The notes below the pieces were generated by a model. It ran no database searches and had not been told where the DNA came from. It worked only from the letters and a program-made list of their open reading frames with translations. From Bordetella ansorpii (GTDB lineage Bacteria; Pseudomonadota; Gammaproteobacteria; Burkholderiales; Burkholderiaceae_B), in assembly GCF_900078705.1 (NCBI RefSeq), contig NZ_FKIF01000002.1, forward strand, positions 62,001-126,000: 64,000 bases of DNA. The letters run 5' to 3'. Of the stretch, positions 26,359 to 35,811 are shown one piece after another (the first letter of the stretch is position 1; each line of letters opens with the position of its first letter). Position numbers and translations under genes: made by a program.

Positions 26359-26640
26359 ATGGCACGGCACGGCGAACACTCCACGCGGCGGATGCGCCGC
26401 AACCTCCTGGCGGGCGCGGGGCTGGCGGCACTGCTGGCCGCCGCCAGCCCCGCCGCCTCGGCCGATGACTGGCCGACGCGTCCCATCACGCTGATCGTGC
26501 CGTTCGGCGCGGGCGGCACGACCGACCTGCTGGCCCGTCTGGTGGCCGAAGGCCTGTCCAAGGGTTTGAAGCAGACGGTGGTGGTGGAGAACAAGCCCGG
26601 CGCCGGCGCCAACATCGGGGCGGGCCTCGTGGCGCGCTGG
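26359..26640 (+). pseudogene. Truncated Bug-family binding protein (TctC-like), 5' remnant
   Basis: The first 93 residues of a Bug/TctC periplasmic binding protein are clear: a twin-Arg-rich signal ([17 protein letters not shown]), then [29 protein letters not shown] and [19 protein letters not shown]. Normal Bug proteins continue with A-x-PDGYT and run to about 325 residues. Here homology stops at about 26637, and the next bases belong to a different gene in another frame. The frame itself runs on to a stop at 26715. The rest of the gene has been deleted. Confidence 0.85.
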
Positions 26641-27047
26641 ACGTGGTGCTGGGCGGACGCCATGGCCCGCACTTCGGTCCGGGCGTGGCCGCACGCGTCC
26701 GAGTCGACCGGCTGACCGACGGCGTCTTCCGCAACACCGGGCCGATGCAGACCGGCGTCGAACGGCAGTGCGGGCGCAGCGCGGTGCTGACGCTGCAGGA
26801 CCCACCCTCGGTACGCGTCATCGTCACCGAGAGAGTCGTGGCGCTGGACGATCCCGCCCTCTATGCCCTGCACGGCATCGACCTGGATGCGCTGCGGCTG
26901 TTGTGCGTGAAGGCGAAGAACCATTTCCGCGCGGCGTTCGCCGACCGTTGCGCGGAAATCATCGATTGCGATGCGCCAGGCCCAGCCTGCCAGGACCTGT
27001 CGCAATTGCCGTTCCGCAACCCGCACGTCGCGGCGGGATATCCGTAG
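26637..27047 (+). pseudogene. 3' remnant of an M81 (MlrC) metallopeptidase gene
   Basis: The frame from 26637 reads [16 protein letters not shown], then [43 protein letters not shown] and ends LSQLPFRNPHV. These are the last 130 or so residues of the MlrC C-terminal domain; the N-terminal metallopeptidase domain (over 300 residues) is absent. It is fused out of frame to the Bug remnant. MlrC genes commonly neighbour Bug or ABC transport genes, so a single internal deletion of roughly 2 kb in a former two-gene unit explains the junction. Confidence 0.8.
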
Positions 27048-27054
27048 CGCGGGC

Positions 27055-28464
27055 TCAGGCGGGGCGCGCCTGCACGCGGGCGCCTCGCCACAGGCTGCGC
27101 GCCACGTCCACCGCCAGGAACGCAATCAGGCTCACGCCCATCACCGGCAGGCACCAGCCCAGCGCCACCGCCACGATCACGGCCAGCACGCGCCATCCTC
27201 GGGACAGGTCCAGCCACGCCTGCGTCAGGGTCAGCGCCCCCACGCCCGCGGCCGGCCGCCGCAGCCACCACATGCGATAGCCCAGCACCACCATCACCGA
27301 CAAGGCCGCGCCGATGGCCGCCATCAGCAACTGGTTGGGCCAGCCGAACAGGATGCCCATGTGCATGTCCACGCCCCAGCGGATCAGCTTGGCGATCAGC
27401 GGAAAGGTGTCGAAATCGGCCCGGCTGGTGATGGCGTGGCTGTCGGGATCGATCACCACGGTGTCGACCTGCGTGGGCCAGGAGCGGTCCACCTCACGCA
27501 CCATCCAACCCTGGCCGGCCGCGCGCGGCGGGCGGATCTCCAGTTTGTTCGAGTCGATGCCGCCAGCACGTGCCGACGCCAGCACGGCGTCGAAGCCCTG
27601 GGCCGCCGGCGCGGGCATCGCGCCCTGGCCGAGCCTGCCGTGATGATGCGCATGCTCGCCCGCCATCGGCATGGCGGCGGCCGCCGTGCCCGGCAGCGCC
27701 AGCGACACCGACGGGGTGACCCAGCCCAACTGCGCGCGCAGCAGATCCACCCGGCCGCCCGCCCAGTTCGACCAGGTCAGTCCGGTGGCCGACAGGAACA
27801 GCAGTCCGGCCGCCAGCCACAGGCCCAGCAGGCTGTGCCAGCGGCGCGTGCGCAGGCGCGGGCTGCGCGAGGCCATGGCCGCGCTGTTGCGCCGGCGCGA
27901 AACGAACCACAGCACCAGCCCGCCCAGCGACGCGATCCACATCCAGGACGCGGCCAGCTCGCTGTAGTTGCGGCCCAGTTCGCCCAGCATCAGGTTGCGG
28001 TGCAGATAATCCAGCGTGGTGCGAAACGGCAGCGAGCCGCTGGTGCCGTAGACGATCATGTCGCCCTTGACGGCCAGCGTGACCGGATCGACGAACAGCG
28101 CGCGGCTCTCGGAATCGCCCAGGCCGGGCTGCGAGAACATCACGCGGGTCGTCGTGCCGGGCTGGGGAGCGGGACGCACCGCGAACAGCCTCGGCCCCGC
28201 GCCGATGCGGGCCTGCGCGGCCTCGACCTGCCGGGCCAGCGGCTGCGCAGGCCCGGTGCTGGCCGTGCGCAGTTGATCGGCATACAGCCAGGACTCGATC
28301 TGGGGCGTCAGGACGAACAGCGTGCCGGTGACCGCGGCCACCAGGATGAACGGGCCGACGAACAGCCCGATGTAGAAATGCAGACGGGTGAGCAGCGCCA
28401 GCAAGCGGCTGCCCGCCGTGGTCCGCGCGCGCGAGGACGCGGATTCCAGGGTTTGCGTGGACAT
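27055..28464 (-). CDS. PepSY-associated membrane protein
   Basis: A 469-residue inner-membrane protein with four or five membrane helices: one near residues 22-45 (LHFYIGLFVGPFILVAAVTGTLFVL), others near 165, 205, 360 and 415. PepSY-type loops lie between them. Members serve as ferric-siderophore or flavin-linked reductases in iron assimilation. A His-rich periplasmic or cytosolic patch (GEHAHHHGRLG) is present. It is followed upstream by the metal-rich DUF2946 gene, 78 bp away, on the same strand. Start at 28464 because the longer frame adds an unlikely basic stretch. Confidence 0.85.
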   Translation of the reverse strand: MSTQTLESASSRARTTAGSRLLALLTRLHFYIGLFVGPFILVAAVTGTLFVLTPQIESWLYADQLRTASTGPAQPLARQVEAAQARIGAGPRLFAVRPAPQPGTTTRVMFSQPGLGDSESRALFVDPVTLAVKGDMIVYGTSGSLPFRTTLDYLHRNLMLGELGRNYSELAASWMWIASLGGLVLWFVSRRRNSAAMASRSPRLRTRRWHSLLGLWLAAGLLFLSATGLTWSNWAGGRVDLLRAQLGWVTPSVSLALPGTAAAAMPMAGEHAHHHGRLGQGAMPAPAAQGFDAVLASARAGGIDSNKLEIRPPRAAGQGWMVREVDRSWPTQVDTVVIDPDSHAITSRADFDTFPLIAKLIRWGVDMHMGILFGWPNQLLMAAIGAALSVMVVLGYRMWWLRRPAAGVGALTLTQAWLDLSRGWRVLAVIVAVALGWCLPVMGVSLIAFLAVDVARSLWRGARVQARPA

Positions 28465-28542
28465 GGATATCTCGGAGAACGACAGGCGTCGCCGGCATGG
28501 GGCGACCTTCGTGCGCGCGGCGGCGCGCACCCGGTTACGGTG

Positions 28543-29076
28543 TCATGCGGACAGGACAGGGGGCGCGCGCTGCCCCAGTGGCGGACCGACCGCGGGCATG
28601 GGCGGGGCCGGACGGTCGGCGGGCGAGGGCAGGTCGGCGCGGCCGAAGGCCCGCATCGGCGCCACCCCCAGCGCCACCGGCGTATCCAGCGCCTGATGGG
28701 CGATCAGGCCGAACGGACATTCCTGGCCCGCCGCGCCGGAGTGATCGGAGCCGTGATCGTGCGATCCGTGGCCCGACGCCGGGCTGCCCCGCGCCATGTG
28801 CATGCCGGGCATCTCCATGCCGGGCATCTGCACGCGGACCCTGTCCGCGTGATCCATGCCGTGGTGCATGTCCGGCGCCGGCCATGGCACGCGCGGCGCC
28901 CTCGGCAAGCCGCCCGCCGCCGCGCAGAACTCGAGCGCCAGGCGTCCTTCGCGCAGGGCCCGCACGTCGGGCATATAACCCGCCGGCACCAGCGCGCGCA
29001 GCGTCAGCGCAAACAGCAGCAGGCCGAACAGCACAAGGCTCGGCGGGCGTGCAAGGGCAGGGGCGCGGCGGGACAT
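28543..29076 (-). CDS. DUF2946 protein, His/Met-rich, membrane-anchored
   Basis: A 177-residue protein with one N-terminal membrane helix (SLVLFGLLLFALTLRALVPAGYMP, the DUF2946 mark) and a periplasmic tail full of metal ligands: MHHGMDH, MPGMEMPGMHM and GHGSHDHGSDHSG, and a CPFG motif. These motifs suggest copper or other soft-metal binding. DUF2946 genes tend to accompany TonB receptors and PepSY proteins. The function is not established. Start taken at the ATG at 29076; a GTG at 29103 is possible. Confidence 0.75.
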   Translation of the reverse strand: MSRRAPALARPPSLVLFGLLLFALTLRALVPAGYMPDVRALREGRLALEFCAAAGGLPRAPRVPWPAPDMHHGMDHADRVRVQMPGMEMPGMHMARGSPASGHGSHDHGSDHSGAAGQECPFGLIAHQALDTPVALGVAPMRAFGRADLPSPADRPAPPMPAVGPPLGQRAPPVLSA

Positions 29077-29179
29077 GCGAAGAATTCTACGCGGCGGCGC
29101 CACGCGCCTTGCGGCCCTGATTCCGCATCAGTCAATCCGCCAGGCGGCCCGTGCGCGGCCCATGCACCGAAGGCGCAGC

Positions 29180-29794
29180 CTAGGTCCGCCCGAACACCAC
29201 GCGCCGGAAGAACCCGCCCAGCACCGCCTCGGTCAGCTCGCCGGTGACTTCCTGGGGATCGAAGGTATGGCTGAACATGACACCCTCGCACAAGGCGACC
29301 AGCCCCAGGGCCAGTTCATCGGGGGTCATGCCCAGCGGGGCACCGGTACGCTGCATGAATTGCCGCGCGTACTCGGCCACGCCCGCGCGCTTCTCGCGCG
29401 TGAAGGCCAGGAAGGGTTCACGGAACTGGGGGTCGCGCGCCGCCAGCAGCTTGGCCTCGACCCACAACAGAAAACAGTCGTCTTCCCGGTACAGCTGGCT
29501 GTAGAAGGCCACGATGCGCGACTCCAGGTCTTCACGCGTGGCCTCGCCGTCGAAGATGGCCTGCATCTCGCTCGTATGGGCCTCGTGGTCGCGGCGCAAC
29601 AGCTCCATCAGCATCTGGTACTTGTCGCCGAAATTCGAGTAGAACGCGCCGCGCGTGTAGCCGGCCTCCTCCGCGATGTCCTCGACGCTGCTGGCGGTGT
29701 AGCCCTTGGCGACGAACAGGCGCTGCCCCGCGTCCAACAAGCGCTGGCGCGTCTGGTGGCGGCTCTGTTCGCGCGTCAGTCGGACTTTTTCCAT
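29180..29794 (-). CDS. TetR-family repressor of the RND efflux operon
   Basis: A 204-residue TetR regulator. The N-terminal helix-turn-helix is TASSVEDIAEEAGYTRGAFYSNFGDKYQM at about residues 33-61, typical of AcrR/AmrR types. It is divergent from the RND efflux operon, with 134 bp between starts, so it should repress that operon and itself until a toxic ligand binds. Two palindromes in the gap are candidate operators. Confidence 0.92.
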   Translation of the reverse strand: MEKVRLTREQSRHQTRQRLLDAGQRLFVAKGYTASSVEDIAEEAGYTRGAFYSNFGDKYQMLMELLRRDHEAHTSEMQAIFDGEATREDLESRIVAFYSQLYREDDCFLLWVEAKLLAARDPQFREPFLAFTREKRAGVAEYARQFMQRTGAPLGMTPDELALGLVALCEGVMFSHTFDPQEVTGELTEAVLGGFFRRVVFGRT

Positions 29795-29834
29795 CGCGGC
29801 AGTGTAGCACTTCAGGCGATTTCGGATTCATTAT

Positions 29835-29865
29835 TGTATTTGAATACAGTATTGAATTAGAATTC
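29835..29865. promoter_or_regulatory. Two adjacent palindromes, probable TetR operator
   Basis: TGTATT-TG-AATACA at 29835-29848 and GAATT-AG-AATTC at 29854-29865 are both perfect palindromes with a two-base centre, spaced about 18 bp centre to centre, in an AT-rich stretch between tetR and the efflux operon. Confidence 0.55.
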
Positions 29866-29928
29866 CGCCCATCGCACTCCGCCGCGGCGCCGTAGTCCGG
29901 CGCCGCTCCCACCCGCGTCGAGGTTTTC

Positions 29929-31065
29929 ATGCCCGCTCCTGGTCCGCGCCCTACCGCGCGCTCGCCGATCTTCGTTCCGCGCGCCGCCGCGCTGCTTCTG
30001 TGCCTGGCGGCACTGGGCGGCTGCGGCAAGAGCGAGGCCCCGCCGCCCGCGCCCCGCCCGGTGGTCGCCATGCCGGCCCAGCCCGATGCCCAGGCGCCGC
30101 GCGTCACGCTGCCCGGCCAGATCGAGGCGCGCTACAGCACGCAGCTGTCGTTCCGCGTCGGCGGCAAGATCATCGAACGCAAGGTGCGGCTGGGCGACGC
30201 CGTGAAGGCAGGCCAGGCCGTGGCCCGCCTGGATCCCGCCGACGCCGCCAAGAACGCCGCCGCCGCCCAGGCGCAAGCGTCCGCGGCGCGGCACCAGTTG
30301 GAGTTCGCGCGCCAGCAACTGAACCGCGACCGTGCCCAGGCCCGCGAACAACTGATTGCCGCCAGCCAGCTGGAGCAGACGCAGAACGCCTATGCATCGG
30401 CCCTGGCCCAGCGCGACAGCGCCGCCCAGCAGGCCGCGCTGGCAAAGGACCAGCTCGGCTACACCACCCTGGTCGCCGACCACGCGGGCGTCATCACCGC
30501 CGAACGCGCCGACACCGGCCAGAACGTGGCGGCGGGCGATCCCGTCTACAGCCTGGCCTGGGCCGGCGACGTCGACGTCACCGCCGACGTGCCCGAGAAC
30601 ATCCTGGCCGGCCTGCGCATCGGACAGCGCGCCACCGTCACGCTGCCCGCCGCGCCGGGCCGCACGTTGCAAGCCACGCTGCGCGAGCTGTCTCCGGCGG
30701 CCGACGCGCGCACCCGCACCTTCCGCGCCCGCTTCACCCTGCACGACGCCGGCGCCGAGGCCCGCCTAGGCATGACGGCCAACATCGCGCTGGATCAGGC
30801 CCGGGACGGCACGGCCACCTACACGCTGCCCTCCACCGCCCTGTTCCACGACGGTCCCGAACCCGCGGTCTGGGTCGTGAAGGCGGGCGAAGACGTACTG
30901 GAATTGCGCCGCGTCACTGTACAGCGCTTCAACGAGCGCACCGTCACGATCTCCGCGGGCATCGACAAGGACGAACGCATCGTGTGGCAAGGCGTGCATA
31001 CGGTGTCGGCGGGCGAAAAGGTCCGCCCCGTGCCGCCGCTGCACCCCGAGGACTTCGCATCATGA
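29929..31065 (+). CDS. RND efflux periplasmic adaptor lipoprotein
   Basis: A 378-residue membrane-fusion protein. The lipobox is LAALGGC with the cysteine near residue 28, so it is anchored in the inner membrane. A biotinyl-lipoyl-like half motif (IERKVRLGDAVKAGQAVARLD), a coiled-coil hairpin rich in Ala and Gln (about 100-170), the second lipoyl half (GVITAERADTGQNVAAGDPVY) and a beta-barrel domain follow in order. It links the RND pump to the outer-membrane channel. Its stop overlaps the pump gene as ATGA. Confidence 0.92.
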   Translation: MPAPGPRPTARSPIFVPRAAALLLCLAALGGCGKSEAPPPAPRPVVAMPAQPDAQAPRVTLPGQIEARYSTQLSFRVGGKIIERKVRLGDAVKAGQAVARLDPADAAKNAAAAQAQASAARHQLEFARQQLNRDRAQAREQLIAASQLEQTQNAYASALAQRDSAAQQAALAKDQLGYTTLVADHAGVITAERADTGQNVAAGDPVYSLAWAGDVDVTADVPENILAGLRIGQRATVTLPAAPGRTLQATLRELSPAADARTRTFRARFTLHDAGAEARLGMTANIALDQARDGTATYTLPSTALFHDGPEPAVWVVKAGEDVLELRRVTVQRFNERTVTISAGIDKDERIVWQGVHTVSAGEKVRPVPPLHPEDFAS

Positions 31066-34000
31066 GCACGCAGGATCGCGAAAACGGCGCCGGGGAGGAT
31101 CGCATGACCGCCCAGCAGGCGCGCGCGGCCGCCGTGGCCCATGGCCATGCCGGGGAAGGCCGCTTCAATCTCTCCGCGTGGGCGCTGCGGCACCAGTCGC
31201 TGGTGGTCTTCCTGATCGCGCTGGCCACGCTGTTCGGCGTCATGTCGTACTCGCGCCTGGCGCAGTCCGAAGACCCGCCCTTCACCTTCCGCGTGATGGT
31301 GATCCGCACCTTCTGGCCCGGCGCCACCGCGCAGCAGGTGCAGTTGCAGGTCACCGACCGCATCGCCCGCAAGCTGCAGGAAACGCCCAACACGGATTTC
31401 ATGCGCAGCTATTCGCGGCCGGGCGAATCGCTCGTGTTCTACACGATGAAGGACTCCGCGCCGGCCGCCGAAGTGGCCGAGCAGTGGTATCAGATCCGCA
31501 AGAAGGTGGGCGACATCCAGGGCATGCTGCCGCGCGGCGTGCAGGGGCCGTTCTTCAATGACGAGTTCGGCGATGTCTACACCAACATCTACACGCTGGA
31601 AGGCGACGGTTTCTCGCCCGCCCAACTGCGCGACTATGCCGATTCGCTGCGCACCGTGCTGCTGCGCGTGCCCGGCGTGGCCAAGGTGGATTATTTCGGC
31701 GAGCAGCAGGAACGCATCTACATCGAGATCCCCAACGCGCAGTTGGCGCGGCTGGGGGTATCGCCAGAAGTGATCGGCCGTGCCATCGACGCGCAGAACG
31801 GCGTGGCCTCGGGCGGCGTCATGACCACCGCCAACGACCGCATCTTCGTGCGGCCCAGCGGCCAGCTGGGCAATGCGCAGGCGCTGGCGGAAACGCTGAT
31901 TCCCATCAACGGCCGCGCGGTGCGGCTGGGCGACATCGCCACCATCAAGCGCGGCTATCTCGATCCGCAGGAATCCGAGATGCGCGCCGGGGGCAAGCCG
32001 GTGCTGGGCATCGGCATCACCATGCAGCCGGGCCAGGACGTGGTCAAGCTGGGCCGCGCGCTGGACACCACCTCGGCGGAATTGCGCGGCCACCTGCCCG
32101 CGGGCCTGACGCTCACGCAGGTGTCGAACATGCCGCAGGCGGTGTCGCATTCCGTCGACGAGTTCCTGCGGTCGGTGGCCGAGGCCGTCGGCATCGTGCT
32201 GCTGGTCAGCCTGGTGTCTCTGGGCGTTCGCACCGGCATCGTGGTGGTCATCTCCATTCCCATCGTGCTGGCGGTCACGGCGCTGTTCATGTCGGTGTTC
32301 GACATCGGCCTGCACAAGGTCTCGCTGGGCACGCTGGTGCTAGCGCTGGGGCTGCTGGTGGATGATGCCATCATCGCGGTCGAGATGATGGCGGTGAAAC
32401 TGGAGCAAGGCTGGAGCCGCGCGCGCGCCGCCGCCTTTGCCTACACCAGCACGGCCTTTCCCATGCTGACGGGCACGCTGGTCACCGTGGCGGGCTTCCT
32501 GCCCATCGCGCTGGCCAAGTCGGGCACGGGCGAGTACACGCGCTCGATCTTCCAGGTCTCGGCCATCGCGCTGATCGCCTCGTGGTTCGCGGCGGTGGTG
32601 CTGATTCCGCTGCTGGGCTATCGCCTGCTGCCCGAACGCAAGCGCGAGGCGCACCAGCCCGACGACCACGAACACGACATCTACGACACGCGCTTCTACC
32701 GCCGCCTGCGCACCTGGGTCGCGGCCTGCGTGCGGCGCCGCTATTGGGTGCTGGGCTTCACCGTCCTGCTGTTCGTGGGCGCCATGGCGGCGTTCAGCCG
32801 CGTGCCGCAGCAGTTTTTCCCCAACTCCGACCGGCCCGAACTGCTGGTGGACCTGAGCCTGCAGGACGGCGCCTCCATCACGGCCACCAAGCAGCAGGTC
32901 GAGCGCCTGGAAAAGGCCCTGCACGACAGGCCCGAGATCGACCACATGGTCAGCTTCGTGGGCACGGGCGCGCCGCGCTTCTACCTGCCGCTGGACCAGA
33001 AGCTGCCGCAGGCCAACTTCGCGCAGTTCATCCTCACGGCCAAGTCGGTGGAAGAGCGCGACAAACTGGCCCGATGGCTGGGCCCGGTGCTGCGCGAGCA
33101 GTTCCCGGCCGTGCGCACCCGCATGTCGCGCCTGGAGAACGGCCCGCCCGTGGGCTTCCCGGTGCAGTTCCGCGTCAGCGGCGACAGCATCGGCACGGTG
33201 CGCGGCATCGCCGAGAAGCTGGCCAGCCAGATCCGCGCCGATGGCCGCACCACCAACGTGCAGTTCGACTGGGATGAACCCTCGGCGCGCTCGGTGCGCT
33301 TCGAGGTCGACCAGAACAAGGCGCGCGCGGTGGGCATCACCTCCACCGACGTGTCCGACTTCCTGGCCATGACGCTGTCGGGCACCACCGTCACGCAATA
33401 CCGCGAGCGCGACCAGTTGATCAGCGTCGACCTGCGGGCGGCCAGGGAAGACCGCGTCGATCCCGCGCGCCTGGCCTCGCTGTCCGTTCCCACGCCCAAC
33501 GGCCCCGTGCCGCTGGGCAGCCTGGGCACCGTGCGCAACGAACTGGAATACGCCGTGGTCTGGGAACGCGACCGCCAGCCCACCATCACGGTGCAGGCCG
33601 ACGTGACGGGCAATGCGCAGGGCATCGACGTCACCCATGCCATCGACGCCAAGCTCGGCGAGCTGCGCGCCGAACTGCCGGTGGGCTACCGCATCCAGAT
33701 CGGCGGCTCGGTCGAGGAAAGCCAGAAGGGCCAATCGTCCATCAACGACCAGATGCCGCTGATGGCCATCGTGGTGCTGACGCTGCTGATGATCCAGCTG
33801 CAAAGCTTCTCGCGGGTGATGATGGTGGTGCTGACCGCGCCGCTGGGCCTGATCGGCGTGGTGGTGGCGCTGCTGCTGTTCGACAAGCCGTTCGGCTTCG
33901 TCGCCATGCTGGGCGTCATCGCGATGTTCGGCATCATCATGCGCAACTCGGTGATTCTCGTGGACCAGATCGAGCAGGACATCGCGGGCGGCGCGCCGCG

Positions 34001-34277
34001 CGTGGACGCCATCGTGGGCGCCACCGCGCGGCGCTTCCGGCCCATCACCCTGACCGCCGCCGCCGCCGTGCTGGCGCTGATCCCCCTGCTGCGCAGCAAC
34101 TTCTTCGGCCCCATGGCCACGGCGCTGATGGGCGGCATCACCAGCGCCACCGTCCTGACCCTGTTCTTCCTGCCGGCGCTGTATGCCGCCTGGTTCCGCG
34201 TGCGCAACGACGAACGCAACGAACCGCCCGGCGTGCCGCCTGGCGCGGATGCCGGCCACCTGCGGGAAGGAGCCTGA
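31062..34277 (+). CDS. RND efflux pump, inner-membrane subunit
   Basis: A 1071-residue RND transporter with the typical layout: a membrane helix at about 46-64, a large porter domain, helices 2-7, a second porter domain and helices 8-12. The proton-relay aspartates are D434-D435 in LLVDDAIIAVEMM, and FGIIMRNSVILVDQI is the matching helix in the second half. It exports drugs, biocides or solvents with proton antiport. The N-terminus is about 30 residues longer than usual and polar. Operon order is adaptor, pump, outer-membrane factor. Confidence 0.94.
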   Translation: MSTQDRENGAGEDRMTAQQARAAAVAHGHAGEGRFNLSAWALRHQSLVVFLIALATLFGVMSYSRLAQSEDPPFTFRVMVIRTFWPGATAQQVQLQVTDRIARKLQETPNTDFMRSYSRPGESLVFYTMKDSAPAAEVAEQWYQIRKKVGDIQGMLPRGVQGPFFNDEFGDVYTNIYTLEGDGFSPAQLRDYADSLRTVLLRVPGVAKVDYFGEQQERIYIEIPNAQLARLGVSPEVIGRAIDAQNGVASGGVMTTANDRIFVRPSGQLGNAQALAETLIPINGRAVRLGDIATIKRGYLDPQESEMRAGGKPVLGIGITMQPGQDVVKLGRALDTTSAELRGHLPAGLTLTQVSNMPQAVSHSVDEFLRSVAEAVGIVLLVSLVSLGVRTGIVVVISIPIVLAVTALFMSVFDIGLHKVSLGTLVLALGLLVDDAIIAVEMMAVKLEQGWSRARAAAFAYTSTAFPMLTGTLVTVAGFLPIALAKSGTGEYTRSIFQVSAIALIASWFAAVVLIPLLGYRLLPERKREAHQPDDHEHDIYDTRFYRRLRTWVAACVRRRYWVLGFTVLLFVGAMAAFSRVPQQFFPNSDRPELLVDLSLQDGASITATKQQVERLEKALHDRPEIDHMVSFVGTGAPRFYLPLDQKLPQANFAQFILTAKSVEERDKLARWLGPVLREQFPAVRTRMSRLENGPPVGFPVQFRVSGDSIGTVRGIAEKLASQIRADGRTTNVQFDWDEPSARSVRFEVDQNKARAVGITSTDVSDFLAMTLSGTTVTQYRERDQLISVDLRAAREDRVDPARLASLSVPTPNGPVPLGSLGTVRNELEYAVVWERDRQPTITVQADVTGNAQGIDVTHAIDAKLGELRAELPVGYRIQIGGSVEESQKGQSSINDQMPLMAIVVLTLLMIQLQSFSRVMMVVLTAPLGLIGVVVALLLFDKPFGFVAMLGVIAMFGIIMRNSVILVDQIEQDIAGGAPRVDAIVGATARRFRPITLTAAAAVLALIPLLRSNFFGPMATALMGGITSATVLTLFFLPALYAAWFRVRNDERNEPPGVPPGADAGHLREGA

Positions 34278-34280
34278 GCC

Positions 34281-35753
34281 ATGCACAGACTGAATCGCCT
34301 GTCGCGCGCCTGCATATCCGCCTTGCTGGCGCTGGCCCTGGGCGCCTGCGCGCTGGGTCCGGACGGTACGCCGCCGCAAACGCCCCGACCCACGCAATAC
34401 GGCGTGGCGGCCACGCCCGCTCAGACCGCCGCCGCGCAAGGCGTGGCGCAACGGTTCGAGGCCGGCGCCATGCCGGTCGCCGACTGGTGGACGCGCTACC
34501 GCTCGCCACCGCTCGACGCGCTGGTGGCCGAGGGCCTGGCCAACAGCCCCGACCTGGCCGCCGCCGACAAGCGCCTGGCCGCCGCGCGCGAGCAGTTGCG
34601 CGCGCAGGTCGGCGAATCGCTGTTCCCCACGCTGGACGCCGGCGCGCAGACCGACCGGCAGCGCGCGCTGACCATGCCCGGCATCCAGCCGCCCACCGCG
34701 CTGTACAACACCTTCGTCGGGCAACTGCGCGCGCAGTACACCTTCGACCTGTTCGGCGCGGCGCGCTACGCCAACGCTTCGCTGGCCGAACGTGTGAACC
34801 AGCAGGCCTACGAACTGGAAGCGGCGCGGCGCGCGCTGGCCTCGAACATCGTCACCGGCGCCATCAACGCCGCGGCGCTGCGCGTACAGGTCGAACTGAC
34901 GCAGCGGCAGGCCGTGCTGGCCCGCGACGTGGCGCGCGACGCGCAGCGCCGCTTCGAGCTGGGCTCGGCCTCGCAGCAGGAAGCGCTGGACGCCGACCAG
35001 AACGCGGCCGACGTAGAGGCCAGCCTGCCCGGCCTGCGCAGCCAGTGGCAGGCCATGCGGCACGCGCTGGCCGTGCTGCTGGGCCGCACGCCCGACCAGG
35101 CCCCGCCGGACCTGGACTTCGACAGCCTGAGCGTGCCGGACCACGTGCCCGTCAGCGTGCCCTCCACGCTGCTGGCCCACCGGCCCGACATCCGCGCCGC
35201 CGACGCGACCTTGCGCGCGGCGGCCGCCGACATCGGCGCGGCCACCGCGCAATTGCTGCCCAGCCTGTCGATCTCGGCTTCGCTGGGACGCGGGGGCTTC
35301 AATTGGTCGGACGCACTGGCGGCGGGCACGGGTTCGATCTGGAGCCTGGGCGCCTCGCTCACGCAGCCGATCTTCCACGGCGGCGCCCTGATGGCGCAGC
35401 GCCGTGCCGCGCAGCGTTCCTACGAAGCGGCGGGCGAGCAGTACAAACAGACCGTGCTGACCGCGTTCCGCAACGTGGCCGACACGCTGGCCGCCCTGGA
35501 AGCCGACAACGAGGCGCTGGCCGCCGCCGAACGCGCGCGCCAGGCCGCCGAAGCGTCGTATGGCAATACGTCCAGGCGCGTCTCGCTGGGCGCGCTGCCC
35601 GGCTACCAGGGCCGCGCCGCCGAGCAGCATTTCCTGCAAGCACGCCTGCGCGAGGTGCGCTATGCCACCGACCGCATGAACGACACGGCCGCGCTGTTCC
35701 ACGCCATGGGCGGCGGTCCGGCGGCCAGCGAGCCTGTGGATAGCGGCAAGTAG
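34281..35753 (+). CDS. Outer-membrane efflux lipoprotein (NodT/OprM family)
   Basis: A 490-residue outer-membrane factor. The lipobox is LALGACAL with cysteine near residue 22. Two repeats of the OEP domain contain DWWTRYRSPPLDALV and NSPDLAAADKRLAAAREQL, and a second half with LLAHRPDIRAADATLRAA and YGNTSRRVSLGALPGYQ. It forms the trimeric exit duct for the RND pump, three bases after which it begins. A strong hairpin follows the stop. Confidence 0.92.
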   Translation: MHRLNRLSRACISALLALALGACALGPDGTPPQTPRPTQYGVAATPAQTAAAQGVAQRFEAGAMPVADWWTRYRSPPLDALVAEGLANSPDLAAADKRLAAAREQLRAQVGESLFPTLDAGAQTDRQRALTMPGIQPPTALYNTFVGQLRAQYTFDLFGAARYANASLAERVNQQAYELEAARRALASNIVTGAINAAALRVQVELTQRQAVLARDVARDAQRRFELGSASQQEALDADQNAADVEASLPGLRSQWQAMRHALAVLLGRTPDQAPPDLDFDSLSVPDHVPVSVPSTLLAHRPDIRAADATLRAAAADIGAATAQLLPSLSISASLGRGGFNWSDALAAGTGSIWSLGASLTQPIFHGGALMAQRRAAQRSYEAAGEQYKQTVLTAFRNVADTLAALEADNEALAAAERARQAAEASYGNTSRRVSLGALPGYQGRAAEQHFLQARLREVRYATDRMNDTAALFHAMGGGPAASEPVDSGK

Positions 35754-35757
35754 CAAA

Positions 35758-35788
35758 GAGGGCGGCGCCCCTTGCAGGCGCCGCCCTC
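35758..35788. terminator. Bidirectional hairpin terminator
   Basis: GAGGGCGGCGCC (35758-35769) pairs perfectly with GGCGCCGCCCTC (35777-35788) across a seven-base loop. It lies between the convergent outer-membrane-factor and doxX genes. There is no long T-run, so efficiency is uncertain. Confidence 0.65.
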
Positions 35789-35811
35789 GAACGGCATCGG
35801 AAAAGCAGGCG

